DNA of 64,000 nucleotides from Rhynchopus euleeides (GCA_963210315.1 OY723306.1:868001-932000); one strand, 5' to 3'. Counted from the stretch's first letter, positions 49,881-62,663 are shown. The notes: generated by a model from the letters alone, not told the origin. Program-made: numbers and translations.

Positions 49881-51473
49881 GCTATACCTACCCCAACCGC
49901 AACCCCACCCCCTGCCTTCTGCCCCCCCACCCCTGTGCAAGGTCATGTGCCCCATCCCATCGCGTGTTGCCTTGATTGTTGCAGATTTTCAAATTGGGGA
50001 ATTTCAGGTGACCCGATGATAGGGATGTACCCCGAGGGTCTACCTGCAGGGATCCACTTTTTGCTATGCCTGCATTGCCGCTGTTTGCGCTTCTCGCCTC
50101 CACACACCACCCTGGGGGGAGGGACAGAGGGCGGAGGGGGCTACACACTTACACAACCGATTCGGTCAAACAATGCCACGTTATCCCCATTGGGGTCCTG
50201 GACCGCGGCCTCTCTCCCAGCGAATTGGTGTCGTCATCAGGCAGGCTAAGTAGTTGTCTACACAGGACATTGGTTTTAAGGGGGTCTGAGTTCTGCGGAA
50301 CTGGCTTCAAGGGACGCCCCCTCGTAATGACTGGGTGGATGGAGCCAAGTAATACCAGGTGGTCGGACACCGGAACTCTCGGCATTTATTAGTCGCGGGA
50401 ACTGTGTCCGTGTGGTAGGTGACCCCTTCCGATTCCACTGATTCCTCTCTTTGAACATGTAGTGTTGAAAGATACTTGGTGTTCTGATGTTTTACAGGGT
50501 ACTTGACAAAGGAAAGAGGGTGGTCAGTCTTGTGATCCACCCTGAATCCTTCCTGTGAGCAGCAGATCCACAACACCTCGACTTCTTTCAGCGGCTGTAT
50601 TGATATTGCCTGACACAGCAAACATGATTCAATTGGAGGAACAAGCCTCGTACACCAGCGGCCCAAAAGGTGGATTTCATGTATGGTTTTAGGATTTCCC
50701 TTACTACTGATGGTGTAGAGACTACAAAGCCTGACCTGATGACGCCGCCATGAACCTGGGAGACACGCCGCGTGAGAAGGGACCTCGGTGCGGGGTGGCG
50801 TGAAGATCCTGCCTGAGTGCCCTCGTCGGGACCCGCGGTAAACCGTGGCGTTCCCCCCGAGGCAAGTCCAGGACGAAGGTTGCAGATAACCGCTGCACCT
50901 CTTCGTCCGAAAGGAGCTCACAGGATAGGGGAACTGCCCACACCCCACTCACGACAGGCGTCATCCGGTGGGTGTCAGGCGCTATGCAGGTGGCATTAGC
51001 CAGGTCTTCGATGTGTTCTGGCTTGTATATATACCTCCCTGCCTGCGGCACAGGCACTGCCTTTGTCCCCCACACCAGCCACAGAGAGCGTATTGTACTC
51101 GGTCCACGGTTGCTGATTCATTGTGATGCGTTGTATCCTCGAGTGAACGTCACACACTAGTGGCACCACCACCCGCCATCCGAGAGCTGTATTGACTTTG
51201 CGCGCTTCCGTTGTATTCACCTCGCCACGCATATTGCACCGTTCAGTACCAGTGCTCTTGGGCCAGGCAAAGTAGACCGCAGCAACTACCAATTCTGGCA
51301 CAATGGGTACCACGACAGCGCACTTCATGTGTTCCCGGAATGTACAGCTCGTGTTGCAACAGTCGTTGTCAACACATCCCGGTTGTGGAGCACTGCTGCA
51401 CAGGAATCACACGACCATCTGGACTGTTCCGTACCTACAGGCAGCCTCCCGGTGCATGGTGGCAGGGAGGTAT
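49881..51473 (-). other. degraded region with unrecognised minus-strand ORF fragments
   Basis: Minus-strand frames at 51328-50996 and 51075-50722 are protein-like (ALGWRVVVPLVCDVHSRIQR; KPEHIEDLANATCIAPDTHR; SCELLSDEEVQRLSATFVLD) and may be parts of one decayed gene. A second partial copy of the KPEHIEDLANAT segment lies on the plus strand at 52300-52370. No family is recognised and no intact gene is claimed. 49881-50300 is noncoding. Confidence 0.4.
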
Positions 51474-52296
51474 ATGGGCTCGTCCCATAACCCCCCCCCC
51501 CCCCCCAAAGTGGCCTTTTTGGGATTTTTCGCTGAAAACCTGAAAGATCCAGGACAAAACCGGTCCTGACCCCCAAACCTGGCCCAAAAGTGATATCTGG
51601 GGCTATCCGGGGGTTTCCTGGGGCAAGTGAGGGTGCAGGGGGGTCTGATTCTGGTGGTGATTTCCTCTCCCACGGCCTTTCTTCGAGGGGGCTCCTCCCC
51701 CCCTGAAACCACCTCTTCCGGGCCTTGACTGAAGCCCTCTCATCCGGACACACGTTCTCAAGCGGGTTGCGTGTGCTGTTCAGAGTTCTTTGTTTTATGC
51801 CAGGAAACTTGCACACCCTTGTCGTGGGGTTTGAGCTTGAACAATCTGACTATCTCGGAGAGTCTGAGAGTATGCCAGCGCTGATCTGCCGCCCTGTGCT
51901 TGTAGCAACGGGCAGAATGATAGTGTTTCTTCTGTTCGTGCTTTGCGGCTTTCGGTAACTTGATGACAGGACTTGATGTTGCTGGACAGTTCTGGCGATT
52001 GCCAACACTGTCGAGGACCCTCGCCTCAAGTGTTTCTGAATCTTCAGTCAAGGCCCGGAAGAGGTGGTTTCAGGGGGGGAGGAGCCCCCTCGAAGAAAGG
52101 CCGTGGGAGAGGAAATCACCACCAGAATCAGACCCCCCTGCACCCTCATTTGCCCCAGGAAACCCCCGGATAGCCCCAGATATCACTTTTGGGCCAGGTT
52201 TGGGGGTCAGGACCGGTTATGTCCTGTATTTTTCAGGTTTTCAGCAAAAAACCCCAAAAAGGCCACTTTGGGGGGGGGGTTTTTGGGACGAGGCCA
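51474..52296. mobile_element. 823-bp element with about 255-bp inverted arms
   Basis: Arms 51474-51734 and 52042-52296 are inverted copies, from ATGGGCTCGTCCCA and AAAGTGGCCTTTTTGGG at the outer side to GGGCCTTGACTGAAG at the inner side. The 307-bp centre contains a protein-like minus-strand frame (RLSEIVRLFKLKPHDKGVQV). The flanks joined across it (GGCAGGGAGGTAT and ATATACAAGCC) recreate the sequence found uninterrupted on the minus strand near 51035. Two separate inverted insertions of a 255-bp repeat are an alternative. Confidence 0.7.
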
Positions 52297-53110
52297 TATA
52301 TACAAGCCAGAACACATCGAAGACCTGGCTAATGCCACCTACATAGCGCCTGACACCCACCGGATGACGTGGTTGGCAAGCAACATGCATTGCAACCCTC
52401 AGATGTGGTGTGTTGGGGCATTTTCTTTTCCAACCTCCCACACAGTGGCACTGTACGGTACCAAACGGTGGCACAAAATTTAGGTACCCCAATTCGGGCA
52501 CCTGAGGTGCCCGGAATGGTGGAAAAGTGGGGTTCGATGGGTTTCCGGACCGATCTGGGGGGGTTTGGAGGGTTTACGGGGGCTTTGGGGCCTCTGCGCC
52601 GGTTTTTTGAAAAATCGTGTTTGTCCACGTAAAAGGGTGGCATTTGACCCCCCCTACCCCCCCCCCCCCCCCACAAAATAGGTGATAGAGGCCTGACTAC
52701 CGCGCCTGCATAGTTGGACAGCTGGAGCTCTCCTCTCGACCAAAAGTTCACCTGACTACCCTGGGTGGCCTTCCCCCCGATCGTGTATCCGCTGGACACC
52801 CGCCCCTTGAGGTTGGTTGCCCCGTTGTTTTTCTTCCTTGGTCACACATAATAAGGACCTTGTCGGCAGTGAAAAAGTTGGCTGGCAGCGCTTTGGGTGA
52901 CAAACACATTACCCCTTGCCTCGCTGATTTAACTGCGCGCACATTCACACCAACCTTCGTCTGGGAAAACATGTGAGGTTCGTTCGGGGTAGCCAACTGG
53001 GGGAAACTTTCTGTCCCCTTTAGCTGGAGGTTGCGACCCCACTCACACCACTTCGTCAGACTGGGGAGTGGTGTGCACAAACGAGTGGGGTATGTGTTCC
53101 AGCAAAACAA
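52297..53110 (-). other. unrecognised ORF fragments and low-complexity sequence
   Basis: Minus-strand frames between 53110 and 52680 read like protein (LTKWCEWGRNLQLKGTESF; RQGVMCLSPKALPANFFTAD) but are short and match no family I know. A C16 run lies at 52656-52671. The plus-strand side near 52300-52370 repeats the KPEHIEDLANAT segment. Confidence 0.35.
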
Positions 53111-54623
<1,513 letters not shown>

Positions 54624-55264
54624 TGCTTATAGTGTGAATATCCCCGAAACGAAAATACTCGCACCCCAAGGGTGTCGTCTACTTAACTACGCGGGCCCGC
54701 GGCCCGGTAGACTCCCCTTGTTTGAGAGAGGAGCTGCTCTGGTGGGGTGAGGGAAGTGACACAGGAGGAGGAGGAGGCGCAGGCGCCACACGGTCTGTAG
54801 CGCCCGGTGACGCGCTACGTGAGGAAGGAGGATTAAGGTAGGCCCGGAAGCCTGTAGGCGCGTGCGGTGACCGCGCACGGGCGGAGGAGGAAGAGGCACC
54901 AGAACGGGGCCTTTGGGGAAGGGCTGCGTCAACGGACACGCCGTCGGGAGGGGAGGTAGTAGGAGAAGGTGGGTCCGGATCAGCGGCGCCCACGTCAGCG
55001 TCAGCGTCAGCGGTGGGGATCACGTGGTCGACCCTAGGCCTTTGGGCAGGCAGTGCCGGGCTGGAACCGGTATGCGCCTCTAAGGCGGTGCGCTTCAGCT
55101 GCGCCACGGCGGGGATGGATGGCCTGACGCCGTCGGGTGAGAGCCTCCTACGAGGCTGCATCAGGTGGCGGTGGGGTGAGCCCGGGGAGCACACGGTATG
55201 GGCCAGCCTCTTCAGGATAACTGGAGGGGTGGCGGGCTCGGGAGTAGCGGGACACGGGGTCGCT

Positions 55265-58200
55265 TCAGGGGAGGGCTGAGGCGCAGGCACACGGGGTGGC
55301 GTGGTGGAGGGAAGATCCCCCACGGTAGGCGCAGTCGCCTCTGGGAAGGGCGGGGTTGGCGGCACATGGGGCGGCGGGGGGTGGGGCGTCTGCCTCCACA
55401 GGCGTCGCAGGGGCGGGAGGGGCGTGGTGGCCCTTCTTGCAGCAAGCGGTGGGGCGTCTGTCATCCATCTCAGGCAGAGAGGCGCAGACCCCGCAGGGGG
55501 GCAGGTCATGGTCGCGGCAGCCGTGGTGGCCACGCTTGCAGCACATGTTGGAGGAGCTGCAGGTGCCGCAGCGGAGCAGCCGGTGCGTGCTGCAGAACTG
55601 CACGGGCAGTCCGTCATCCTGGCGGTGGTGGGCCCGGCAGCAGTCTTCCATTCGCAGGGTTCGGTTGTGCCCCGCCGCGTCGCAGTCATGGCACTTGGGC
55701 TTGGAGTGGGCCCTGCAGACGTTGCGAGCCAGCACCTCCGAACGGGGGGCATAGCGCTCAGCGCCGCACGGCGCCGACCTCGGGCTGACCGTGTCGAGGG
55801 GGTCACGGGTGGGGGCTACGGGAGTAGGGTCCCACTGTTCGCTTCGCGTGTCCCGGTCGGGCACCTCGGTATACGACGGGGTAAGGTCCAGGCCCCACGA
55901 CTTGCTCGAGGCCCAGTGGATCGCGCGGGGAATCTGCTCGATCAGGATACGGGTGGTGAGCCCGTGGCAGGCAAAGCGGGGGCGCGGCTCAAGACCGCCC
56001 CAGACTTCCTTCACCCCCACCGCGCGGAGGCAGTAGACACGCGAGACAAACGCGCCAGGCAGGGGCGCGCGGAGGTTAACTGCTTCACACTGGGAGACAA
56101 GGTATTTCAACATCTGCCCCATCATGCGTCCACGCATGTTGAGTGGGGCGGGCTGGGTTCCTGCCGGGGCGCCAGTAGCGATCGGGCAGACGTCGAGCCC
56201 GGAGAAGACCTCGAAGTCGATGGCGAGCTCGCAGAAGGAGACGGACCCCTCCCTCGTCCAGGTGAGACGACCGAGCCAGGCCCGCAGGGCACGCATGATG
56301 CACTCTCCGTGAGTCCAGCGGGGTGGGTTGTCCGGCAGTGAGGCCAGGTCGGACTGATGGGGCGCAGCGGGTCGCGCTAGCGCTGCGTCCCACGCGCAAA
56401 CAGTTGGGGATACCCCGAGGCGCTCACGTTCCAGCACATCTCTGCGGGCGACTATCGTGCTCATTAGGTGGTGCAGGTCCTTCGCCCGCACCGTACCGGA
56501 TAGGGGTTTCGGTATGATGCCCCAGTTGGCTAGGCAGGGCGGCCATGAGAGGCGCTCCTCACAGAGACCCGCGTACCGCTCCCGGGCACGGACGTCGTTG
56601 TGGGCAGGGCATTCCCAGAAGAGATGCGTGACGGTTTCGGGGGAGCCCGTATCGCAATTCCGGCAGAGGCGGTCGCTACCCGGCTCCGGCTGTGTTGCTG
56701 TGAGGGGTAGGGGCACCTCACCCGAGTCGTCGAGGACATCGAACTCGGACGGGGCTGAGCTCGACGAGTCGTCGTCATCATCGGTGTCACCGGCAGCGTC
56801 GCCGTCCGCGGGTGCTGTGGCGTGGTCGGCAGCGGTCACAGGAGGTGGAGTAGGAGCGGTCGAGCGCTCGGCCTCCGGCCCGTCAGGCGCGGAGTCCGTC
56901 GCAGCCCCAAGCTTATTGCGTCCCCAGCGGTCTGCCAGGAACACGCCCCCAACAATAATGCAGCGCATCGCAGCGGCGAGCACAGGATCCCCACACGATA
57001 GCCAGAAGTCGTTTGTCAGCACGGTGTCAACGCCGTCCTCCACACCGCCGAAGGAGGGTCTGGAGATAGCAAGCCTTCGCCAGATGTTGTGACGCAGCGC
57101 CTCGCGTAGCACATGGTTCCGTGCCGCCACTTCGAGTGAAAGCAGTGGTTCGGAACCTCCTGGAGCAGATATGAGGGAAACATCATCGCCGCAGGTGAGG
57201 GAGGCCGGCGGCAGTCCTTTTTTGAGCGCAAGCCCGATAGGCCCGAGGGGGACGTCGATGCGTGTTTTTTGCGCATACATGGCCCGGATGCGGTTGAATC
57301 GCGGGATCAATTCTGGTAGGCGGCGGCAGGAGTCTAGAAGTAGGAGCAGCATGCGATACGGCACTATGATTCCTGGGTGAAGGAGGTGTCCCTTCGAGGC
57401 AATGGAGAGGGCCGCTGCGGTGCTGCGGGAGGGATGGCGGTCACCGTATAGGCAGTTTGAGGCTCGGGTCTCTAGGTCGCGGAGGACCCGGTGGTCAATG
57501 GGCGCATACCAGCCACCGAAGATCGCTCGGGGCATGACTGCGCCAGCAATCAGGCCGTGTCGCTGCTCAAAGGTCGCAGGCGAGCTGCCCAGGCGGCGTA
57601 AGGGGGCATGCGCTTTACTCGCCCGTCCGTCGTCGCCGCGGTCTATGAACGCTGGTGACACACAGACGCGCACGCCTAGTGCAGGTGAGGCGGTTTTGGT
57701 GGGGAAGGTGGCCCCATTTACAGCGATGGTGCCGACATATCGAGGGCGTGCGCCAGAGGAGGGGTCCACGCGATGCACGCCCATGGCAATGGTCTTCTTT
57801 TCGTTTAGGCGCATTCCCGTTATTGCGCAGAACTCGCCCGTGATGTCCGCGCCACGTTGTGTCAGCGCCTCAGAGACACGCGAGATGATAGTGGCGTCAT
57901 CCGCGTACGATATGCTGAGGGCCCCCCCCGCTCTCTTCCTGGATCGCTTTCACCAGGACGGAGAGCAGCGCGTTGATGAGGACGACCGACAATGGGCAGC
58001 CCTGAAGAATTCCGTTCGTCACATCGAACTCCCCCCCCACTCCGAGTGGGGTCTTGAAGCGACGGCGGAGGCGCGAGTACATCGCTTCCAGCGGCCGGAG
58101 GATGCGCTCGTGCAGCCCCATTGCACGCGCCAGCTCCAGGACTAAGCGCTGGGGTACCCTGTCGAAACATTTCGAGAAGTCGAGCGCCAGGAGGTAGATC

Positions 58201-60314
58201 GAGGTGTCCGTGTCCAGGAGCGTTTCCTCAATCTGGGTCGTGAGGTCCATCAGCGCGTCGTCGGCGCGGTGGCCGGGGCGGAAGCCGTGTTGAGAGGGGT
58301 CAATCCAGCCCTCCTGCCATACGACAACATCCTGCAGACGGCGGCAGGCCCATATGCGGTACACCAGGCTCGTGACCGTGATGGGCCGAAGTCCGAGCGG
58401 GTCGCCAGCGTATTCGCCCTTGGGGATGAGCGTCACCAGTGCGGTTCTCAGCGCCTCGGGCCAAGAGCCGGTACGCTCGATGCTGTTGAAGAGGGCTGCA
58501 AACCCATCCATTAGCCCCACCGGCAGAAGTGCAACCTCTTCCAGTCTCCAGCCGTCGACGCCGCAGGTGCCCGACTTGGACTTCGCTAGCTTCATCTGTG
58601 CCAGCGCGATGAGGTCTGACCCCGTGATATCGGATATAGTCATCGGAGTGTGGTGTACGTATTTCCCGAAGCGCTCCATGAACGGCGCAAATTCGGGTTC
58701 CCCAACGCGATCAGGGTACAGCCGCAGGATGCTGTCCCAGGCTCCTTGCAGGATGCTGTTCATCTCAGCGAGGTTGGCGGTGAAGGTCCCGTCCGGTCGC
58801 CGCACCGTGTCGGCAGTGCTGGGCGTCTCTCCCTTCAGCATCGCCACGACACTCTTCGCATCCTCACGGCAACGTCTCCGGAAGTCGTCGCGGAGCAGGC
58901 CTCGGCGCTGGTGCACCACCTCAGAGAGAATCCGTCGGCACTCCGCGCGCGTCCCGTGGAGGAGGCGTTGGAGCACCGCAAGGGGCGGGGTACCGTCGCG
59001 CCGGCCGCCAGCCGGCACATCCTGGTTGGTGGGCAGCTCACATACCAGTGTTCTGCACTTCTCCCAGCAGCGTGAAACATCGTATGGCAGCAGGCCGTTG
59101 CCAAGACGCATGCGGGCGCCCACCAACTCCTCTAGGCGTCGGATGGCAGCGCGCAGTTTCAGCTCACGGCAGGACGCGGCTCCCAGCCCATCCGGTGCCC
59201 GTGATTCCCTCGCACACAGGCGGACCTTCCGTGGCTCGCGTACATCCCCACGGCCGATGTAGGCGCGGGAGGCACCAGCTGAAAGTCCCGCCAATTGCAC
59301 GAGGTAGGTCTCGCACGCTTCGCAGAGCAGTTTCCAGGCATTGTCAAGGTCGCCCCGCCGCAGGGCTCCCTCGAACCCCGAGAGGGATGGAGTAGGAGGG
59401 GGCGCGGTGGTATCCCCGGGGGGGGCCCGAGGAACGCGGATTTGCTTGGGGACCCTGTATTTGAGGCACGTCTGGTCGAAGACCTGAACGTCGAGAGTCA
59501 TCGTCACGCAGAGGTGGTTCGGCACTCCCACGTCCCGAACATCGCACGCCGTAAGGGCCTGCGCTGCGATCGGGTTCAGCAGCGCGTAGTCGATACGTGT
59601 CCCCTCGCATGTAGTGGAGGTGAAGGTTGAAGGGGGCGTGGTGCCGGTGGCCTGTGCGGCCAGTGCCGCAGCATCGGCCCAGTAGTTGTCCAGTGCATGT
59701 GCGAGGGTGGGCGACGCATCCCTGTCGGTGTTGAGGTCGCCCATCACCACTACCGGCACGTCGCCCAAGCATCTGCCGTAGTCTAGCAGCACCGCATGCA
59801 GGAGTCGCTCCCGTTCGGCGAAGGTTTTCCCAGACTTGCGCCGCTTCTGACCCGACGGGGCGTACACGCATAGGACGTGCAGGAAGGAGCTACCATCTCC
59901 GATTGCCACCTTTGCGTGTACAAAACGGCCATCGCTTGCAAAACGTTCCAGTGTCGTGGGGGTGGAGAGGCGCACGAGCGGGGCGGGCTTCCGCGCAAGG
60001 ATGCCGACTCCGCCTTTGGTGCCTTTCACAAGGTTGCCTTTAACGCCGTCGCGGGGTGCACCCCAAGCCGTGGACCATATCCGCTCCTGGGAAAGGTGCG
60101 TCGATACCTCTTCCTGCATGTGCATGGTCAGGGCAGTTTCTTGTAGACAGACGATGTCGGCAGGGATCAGCGTGATCTTCTCGAGGTGAGGAAGCAGCGC
60201 CGTCACATTCACGGAAGCCAGGGTGATAGCGGGGCCTGGGTTCGTCTCGATGTCCCCGTGCGTGGGGAGGCGCAGATACGCAGCATCTGCGAGTCGCTTA
60301 TCCCGGGTGGGAAG
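55265..60314 (-). CDS. LINE ORF2: 2A peptide, APE endonuclease, reverse transcriptase, zinc fingers
   Basis: Opens directly after the ORF1 stop and has no ATG before codon 64. Residues 20-28 are the 2A motif. The APE endonuclease follows: SVNVTALLPHL, CLQET (metal-binding Glu), GGVGILAR, VYAPSG, MGDLNTDRD, RIDYALLN and the terminal NHLCVTM. The RT domain shows LIPKGEYAGDPLGLRPITV, HGFRPGHRADDALMD, ALDFSKCFDRVP, NGILQGCPLSV and YADDATII (57907-57896). The frame changes at a C8 run (57922-57929, plus strand), just before YADD. One base fewer would keep it open. Further on are CRNCDTG to HLFWEC, a typical LINE finger, and tandem CCRAHH, CCKRGHH and CCKKGHH Cys/His units (about 55720-55440). Near 55376 a second frame change probably leads into a Pro/Ala-rich tail ending at 54679. 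Confidence 0.88.
60231..60257 (-). other. 2A ribosome-skipping motif (GDIETNPGP)
   Basis: Codons 20-28 after the ORF1 stop encode GDIETNPGP, an exact match to the D-[VI]-E-x-N-P-G-P consensus, preceded by the moderately hydrophobic upstream stretch RLADAAYLRLPTH. In picornaviruses and some non-LTR retrotransposons the ribosome fails to form the Gly-Pro bond here, releasing the upstream product and continuing translation. Separation would fall between codons 27 and 28, just before AITLASVNVT, the start of the endonuclease fold. Confidence 0.9.
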
Positions 60315-62456
60315 TCACTTGTGCAGGTTTGCACAGCTCGCGCATGCCACCTGATTGCATCCCTCGCAGCTTTTCAGCGTGTACTGCCTGCCCACGACCG
60401 CTTCGCACAGCTGGCAGCGGGTGTTCATTGTGGCCTTGTACCCGACGCCCCATTGGTGAATGTGGATGCTCACATTCCTCTTGCGGATCGGGGAGACGTA
60501 GTCCATCGCGTCGGACACCGCAGAGCTGATGCGCTCCCCCCAGCCCTTCGACGAAGGCTGCCCCAGCATCTCGTCGATGTCGTCCTCCTCTTCGGCCCCG
60601 TCGCCCCCGGAGACCACCCGACGCCGCTTGCCGTTGGCGTCCGCACGCGGGGCACCGTCCTCCCCGTCAGCTGAGAGCATGTCGGCGGAGCTCTCGTCGT
60701 CAACGTCGTCGCCCCCGCCGGCGGCAGGAGGAGGGGCCGCGGTCTCATCTGCGGCGGGTTCAGCCTGGGCCGCGGCTGGCGGTGCCTGTGGAGGCGGCGG
60801 GGGGTCCTGCGGAGGGGCCTGCGGGGAGACCTGCGGGGGGGCGATAGGTGTCGTCGGTGGGGATGACACGTAGCGCTCCGGCAGCTTCACCTTGGCCGGG
60901 GGGCCAGCCGCGGGCGCGGGCTTGAACCGCCGCACATCCTGCGGGGGGGCGTCCTCTTTCGCCCATTCCCTCACCCAGAGGGAGGGGCGGCCCGCCCTCG
61001 TTATACAACTAAAGGGGGGGGGTGTTGACGCCGTTACGACGAGCACGCGCTGTCCGCTTTTAGCGCGCGAGTTTATCACACTCGCGTTCCAGCCATTTCC
61101 CGCCCGCCGCAAGTCGAACAGGATGTCGTCGGCGTGCTCTTGCCCACGGGCCCCGGATACCACCCATTTCATGAGGGGGTCACGAGCCGGTTCAGCTTTA
61201 TCTCCGAGGTTGGCGCGCACCGCCTCAGCCTGCTGGGGTGTCGCCACGCGAACCGACAGTGTCCTCACGCCGTACACCAGACCGAGCGCAGCGGGTCCCA
61301 GCCCCTTCGCGGCGGCGCGTGCCTCCGACAGTGTTGTACCCTTGCAGAGGGGAATCGCCGCGTACGGCTCGCGGCCGCCGGCAAATTGCAGCTCCTTCCA
61401 GAAACAGCCTCCTGCCCCCGACGCCTGAAGGAGGCTGGTGACAGCCTCCCGTGGCACACGCACCATCGCGTCCACCCGGCCCTTGCGCCACTGTGGCCGC
61501 CACACCTGCTCCGGCCGCACCCGCACCTTGCCGGCGTCGCTCGCCGCCCGCCGCGCCAGCCCCTGCAGGACCGTCAGGCTGTCGGTGCCCGTCGTCAGCG
61601 CGGTCCACGTGTCCTTCGACGTGTGAGCCGCGGCCACGCAGAAGACGAGCACCCTCGTCCGCTCCTCCCCCCGTGGGACGGCGTCGACATGGGCAACGCC
61701 CGGCACGCCGTCGCTTCCCGCCGGCACCCCGCTGTTAAAGGGGATGTTCCCCGCCGTCGCCACCCACAGCGGGCGCACCATCCCACCCACCAGGGTGAGC
61801 ATCTCCTCCGACGCGCCGGCGAAGCGTGTCCCGCAGATCACAGCATAGGCACGCTGCGAGTCCTCCGCTACCGCTGCCTGCGCGAGTTCAAGCAGCTCCT
61901 TCGCGCGCTTCGCCTGCTGCGCGAAGAGGAGCCCGCGCGGCGCGACCCCGATCTGCGTGGCGGCAATTGAAGCCGCCGGGGGGGCCGCGAGGGCCGGGGG
62001 AGGTGGCACGGGCGGCTTGCGCGCCATCGTCACCCACCCGGATCCTTGCTGGGGGGCCGTCGCTGCCGGCCCCTTCCGCTGTTGCTGCTGCCCTTGCTGT
62101 TGCTTCGGCTTCTGCGTCGGCTGCTGCTGCTGCTGCTGCGCCGTGGTGTGCGGATGCTTTGTCGATGATGCCTCGTTCGACTTCTTCTTCGGTTGTTGTT
62201 GCGCCTGCTGTGGCGCCTGCTGATGCTGATGCTGATGTTGATGCTGATGCTGCTGCTGCTGTGCGGGTGGCGCCGCCATCGGCGGGCTTGCAGAGGTAGT
62301 AGGTGTTTCACCACCCAACAGCGTCACGAGCAGCGCGCCCTGCTGCTCCATGAACGTCATAACGACGTCCAGTTCGTCCTCCGAGAGTTTGCGCCCGCTT
62401 GCGAGAAGCTGCTGCGTCGACGCCTGCAGCCGCTTGATCCTCGCGATCATGGCCAT
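60315..62456 (-). CDS. LINE ORF1 protein
   Basis: 713 residues from the first ATG (MAMIARIKRLQASTQQLL). The N-terminal 40 residues are helical. They are followed by a long Gln/His-rich low-complexity stretch and a Lys/Gln-rich basic stretch likely to bind RNA. The central region (about 150-480) is ordered alpha/beta sequence with no family I recognise (for example AVICGTRFAGASEEMLTLVG). After a Pro-rich linker and an acidic stretch (DGAEEEDDIDEM) the C-terminus has a treble-clef-like zinc site: CQLC, 13 residues, CEGC, then CASC. It ends at TGA (60317-60315) followed by CTT, in the same frame as ORF2. In the LINE cycle this is the RNP-forming, nucleic-acid-binding partner. Function is inferred from position and composition. 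Confidence 0.85.
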   Translation of the reverse strand: MAMIARIKRLQASTQQLLASGRKLSEDELDVVMTFMEQQGALLVTLLGGETPTTSASPPMAAPPAQQQQHQHQHQHQHQQAPQQAQQQPKKKSNEASSTKHPHTTAQQQQQQPTQKPKQQQGQQQQRKGPAATAPQQGSGWVTMARKPPVPPPPALAAPPAASIAATQIGVAPRGLLFAQQAKRAKELLELAQAAVAEDSQRAYAVICGTRFAGASEEMLTLVGGMVRPLWVATAGNIPFNSGVPAGSDGVPGVAHVDAVPRGEERTRVLVFCVAAAHTSKDTWTALTTGTDSLTVLQGLARRAASDAGKVRVRPEQVWRPQWRKGRVDAMVRVPREAVTSLLQASGAGGCFWKELQFAGGREPYAAIPLCKGTTLSEARAAAKGLGPAALGLVYGVRTLSVRVATPQQAEAVRANLGDKAEPARDPLMKWVVSGARGQEHADDILFDLRRAGNGWNASVINSRAKSGQRVLVVTASTPPPFSCITRAGRPSLWVREWAKEDAPPQDVRRFKPAPAAGPPAKVKLPERYVSSPPTTPIAPPQVSPQAPPQDPPPPPQAPPAAAQAEPAADETAAPPPAAGGGDDVDDESSADMLSADGEDGAPRADANGKRRRVVSGGDGAEEEDDIDEMLGQPSSKGWGERISSAVSDAMDYVSPIRKRNVSIHIHQWGVGYKATMNTRCQLCEAVVGRQYTLKSCEGCNQVACASCANLHK

Positions 62457-62661
62457 TGTAGGCCGGGGCGGGGGAGTTGGTACCAAGCACGGGGGGAATC
62501 AGGCACGGGATGACGGGGGGGAGGGTCCGGGGTATGATGTGTGTGTTGAACGGGGTGGCGGAGGGGGCGCGGCAAAGGGCCGGACCTCCTCCTCCTGAAG
62601 TGGGACTCCACCAGCCGCGGGGCGCGACCAATGAAGTACAGTAATGAAGTACACACACACA

Positions 62662-62663
<2 letters not shown>

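Noticed and set aside
57897-60212. Starting LINE ORF2 at the GTG at 60212
   Set aside because: GTG is not a normal eukaryotic start, and the frame is open back to the ORF1 stop, including the 2A motif. The GTG is an internal Val of the endonuclease (ASVNVTALL).
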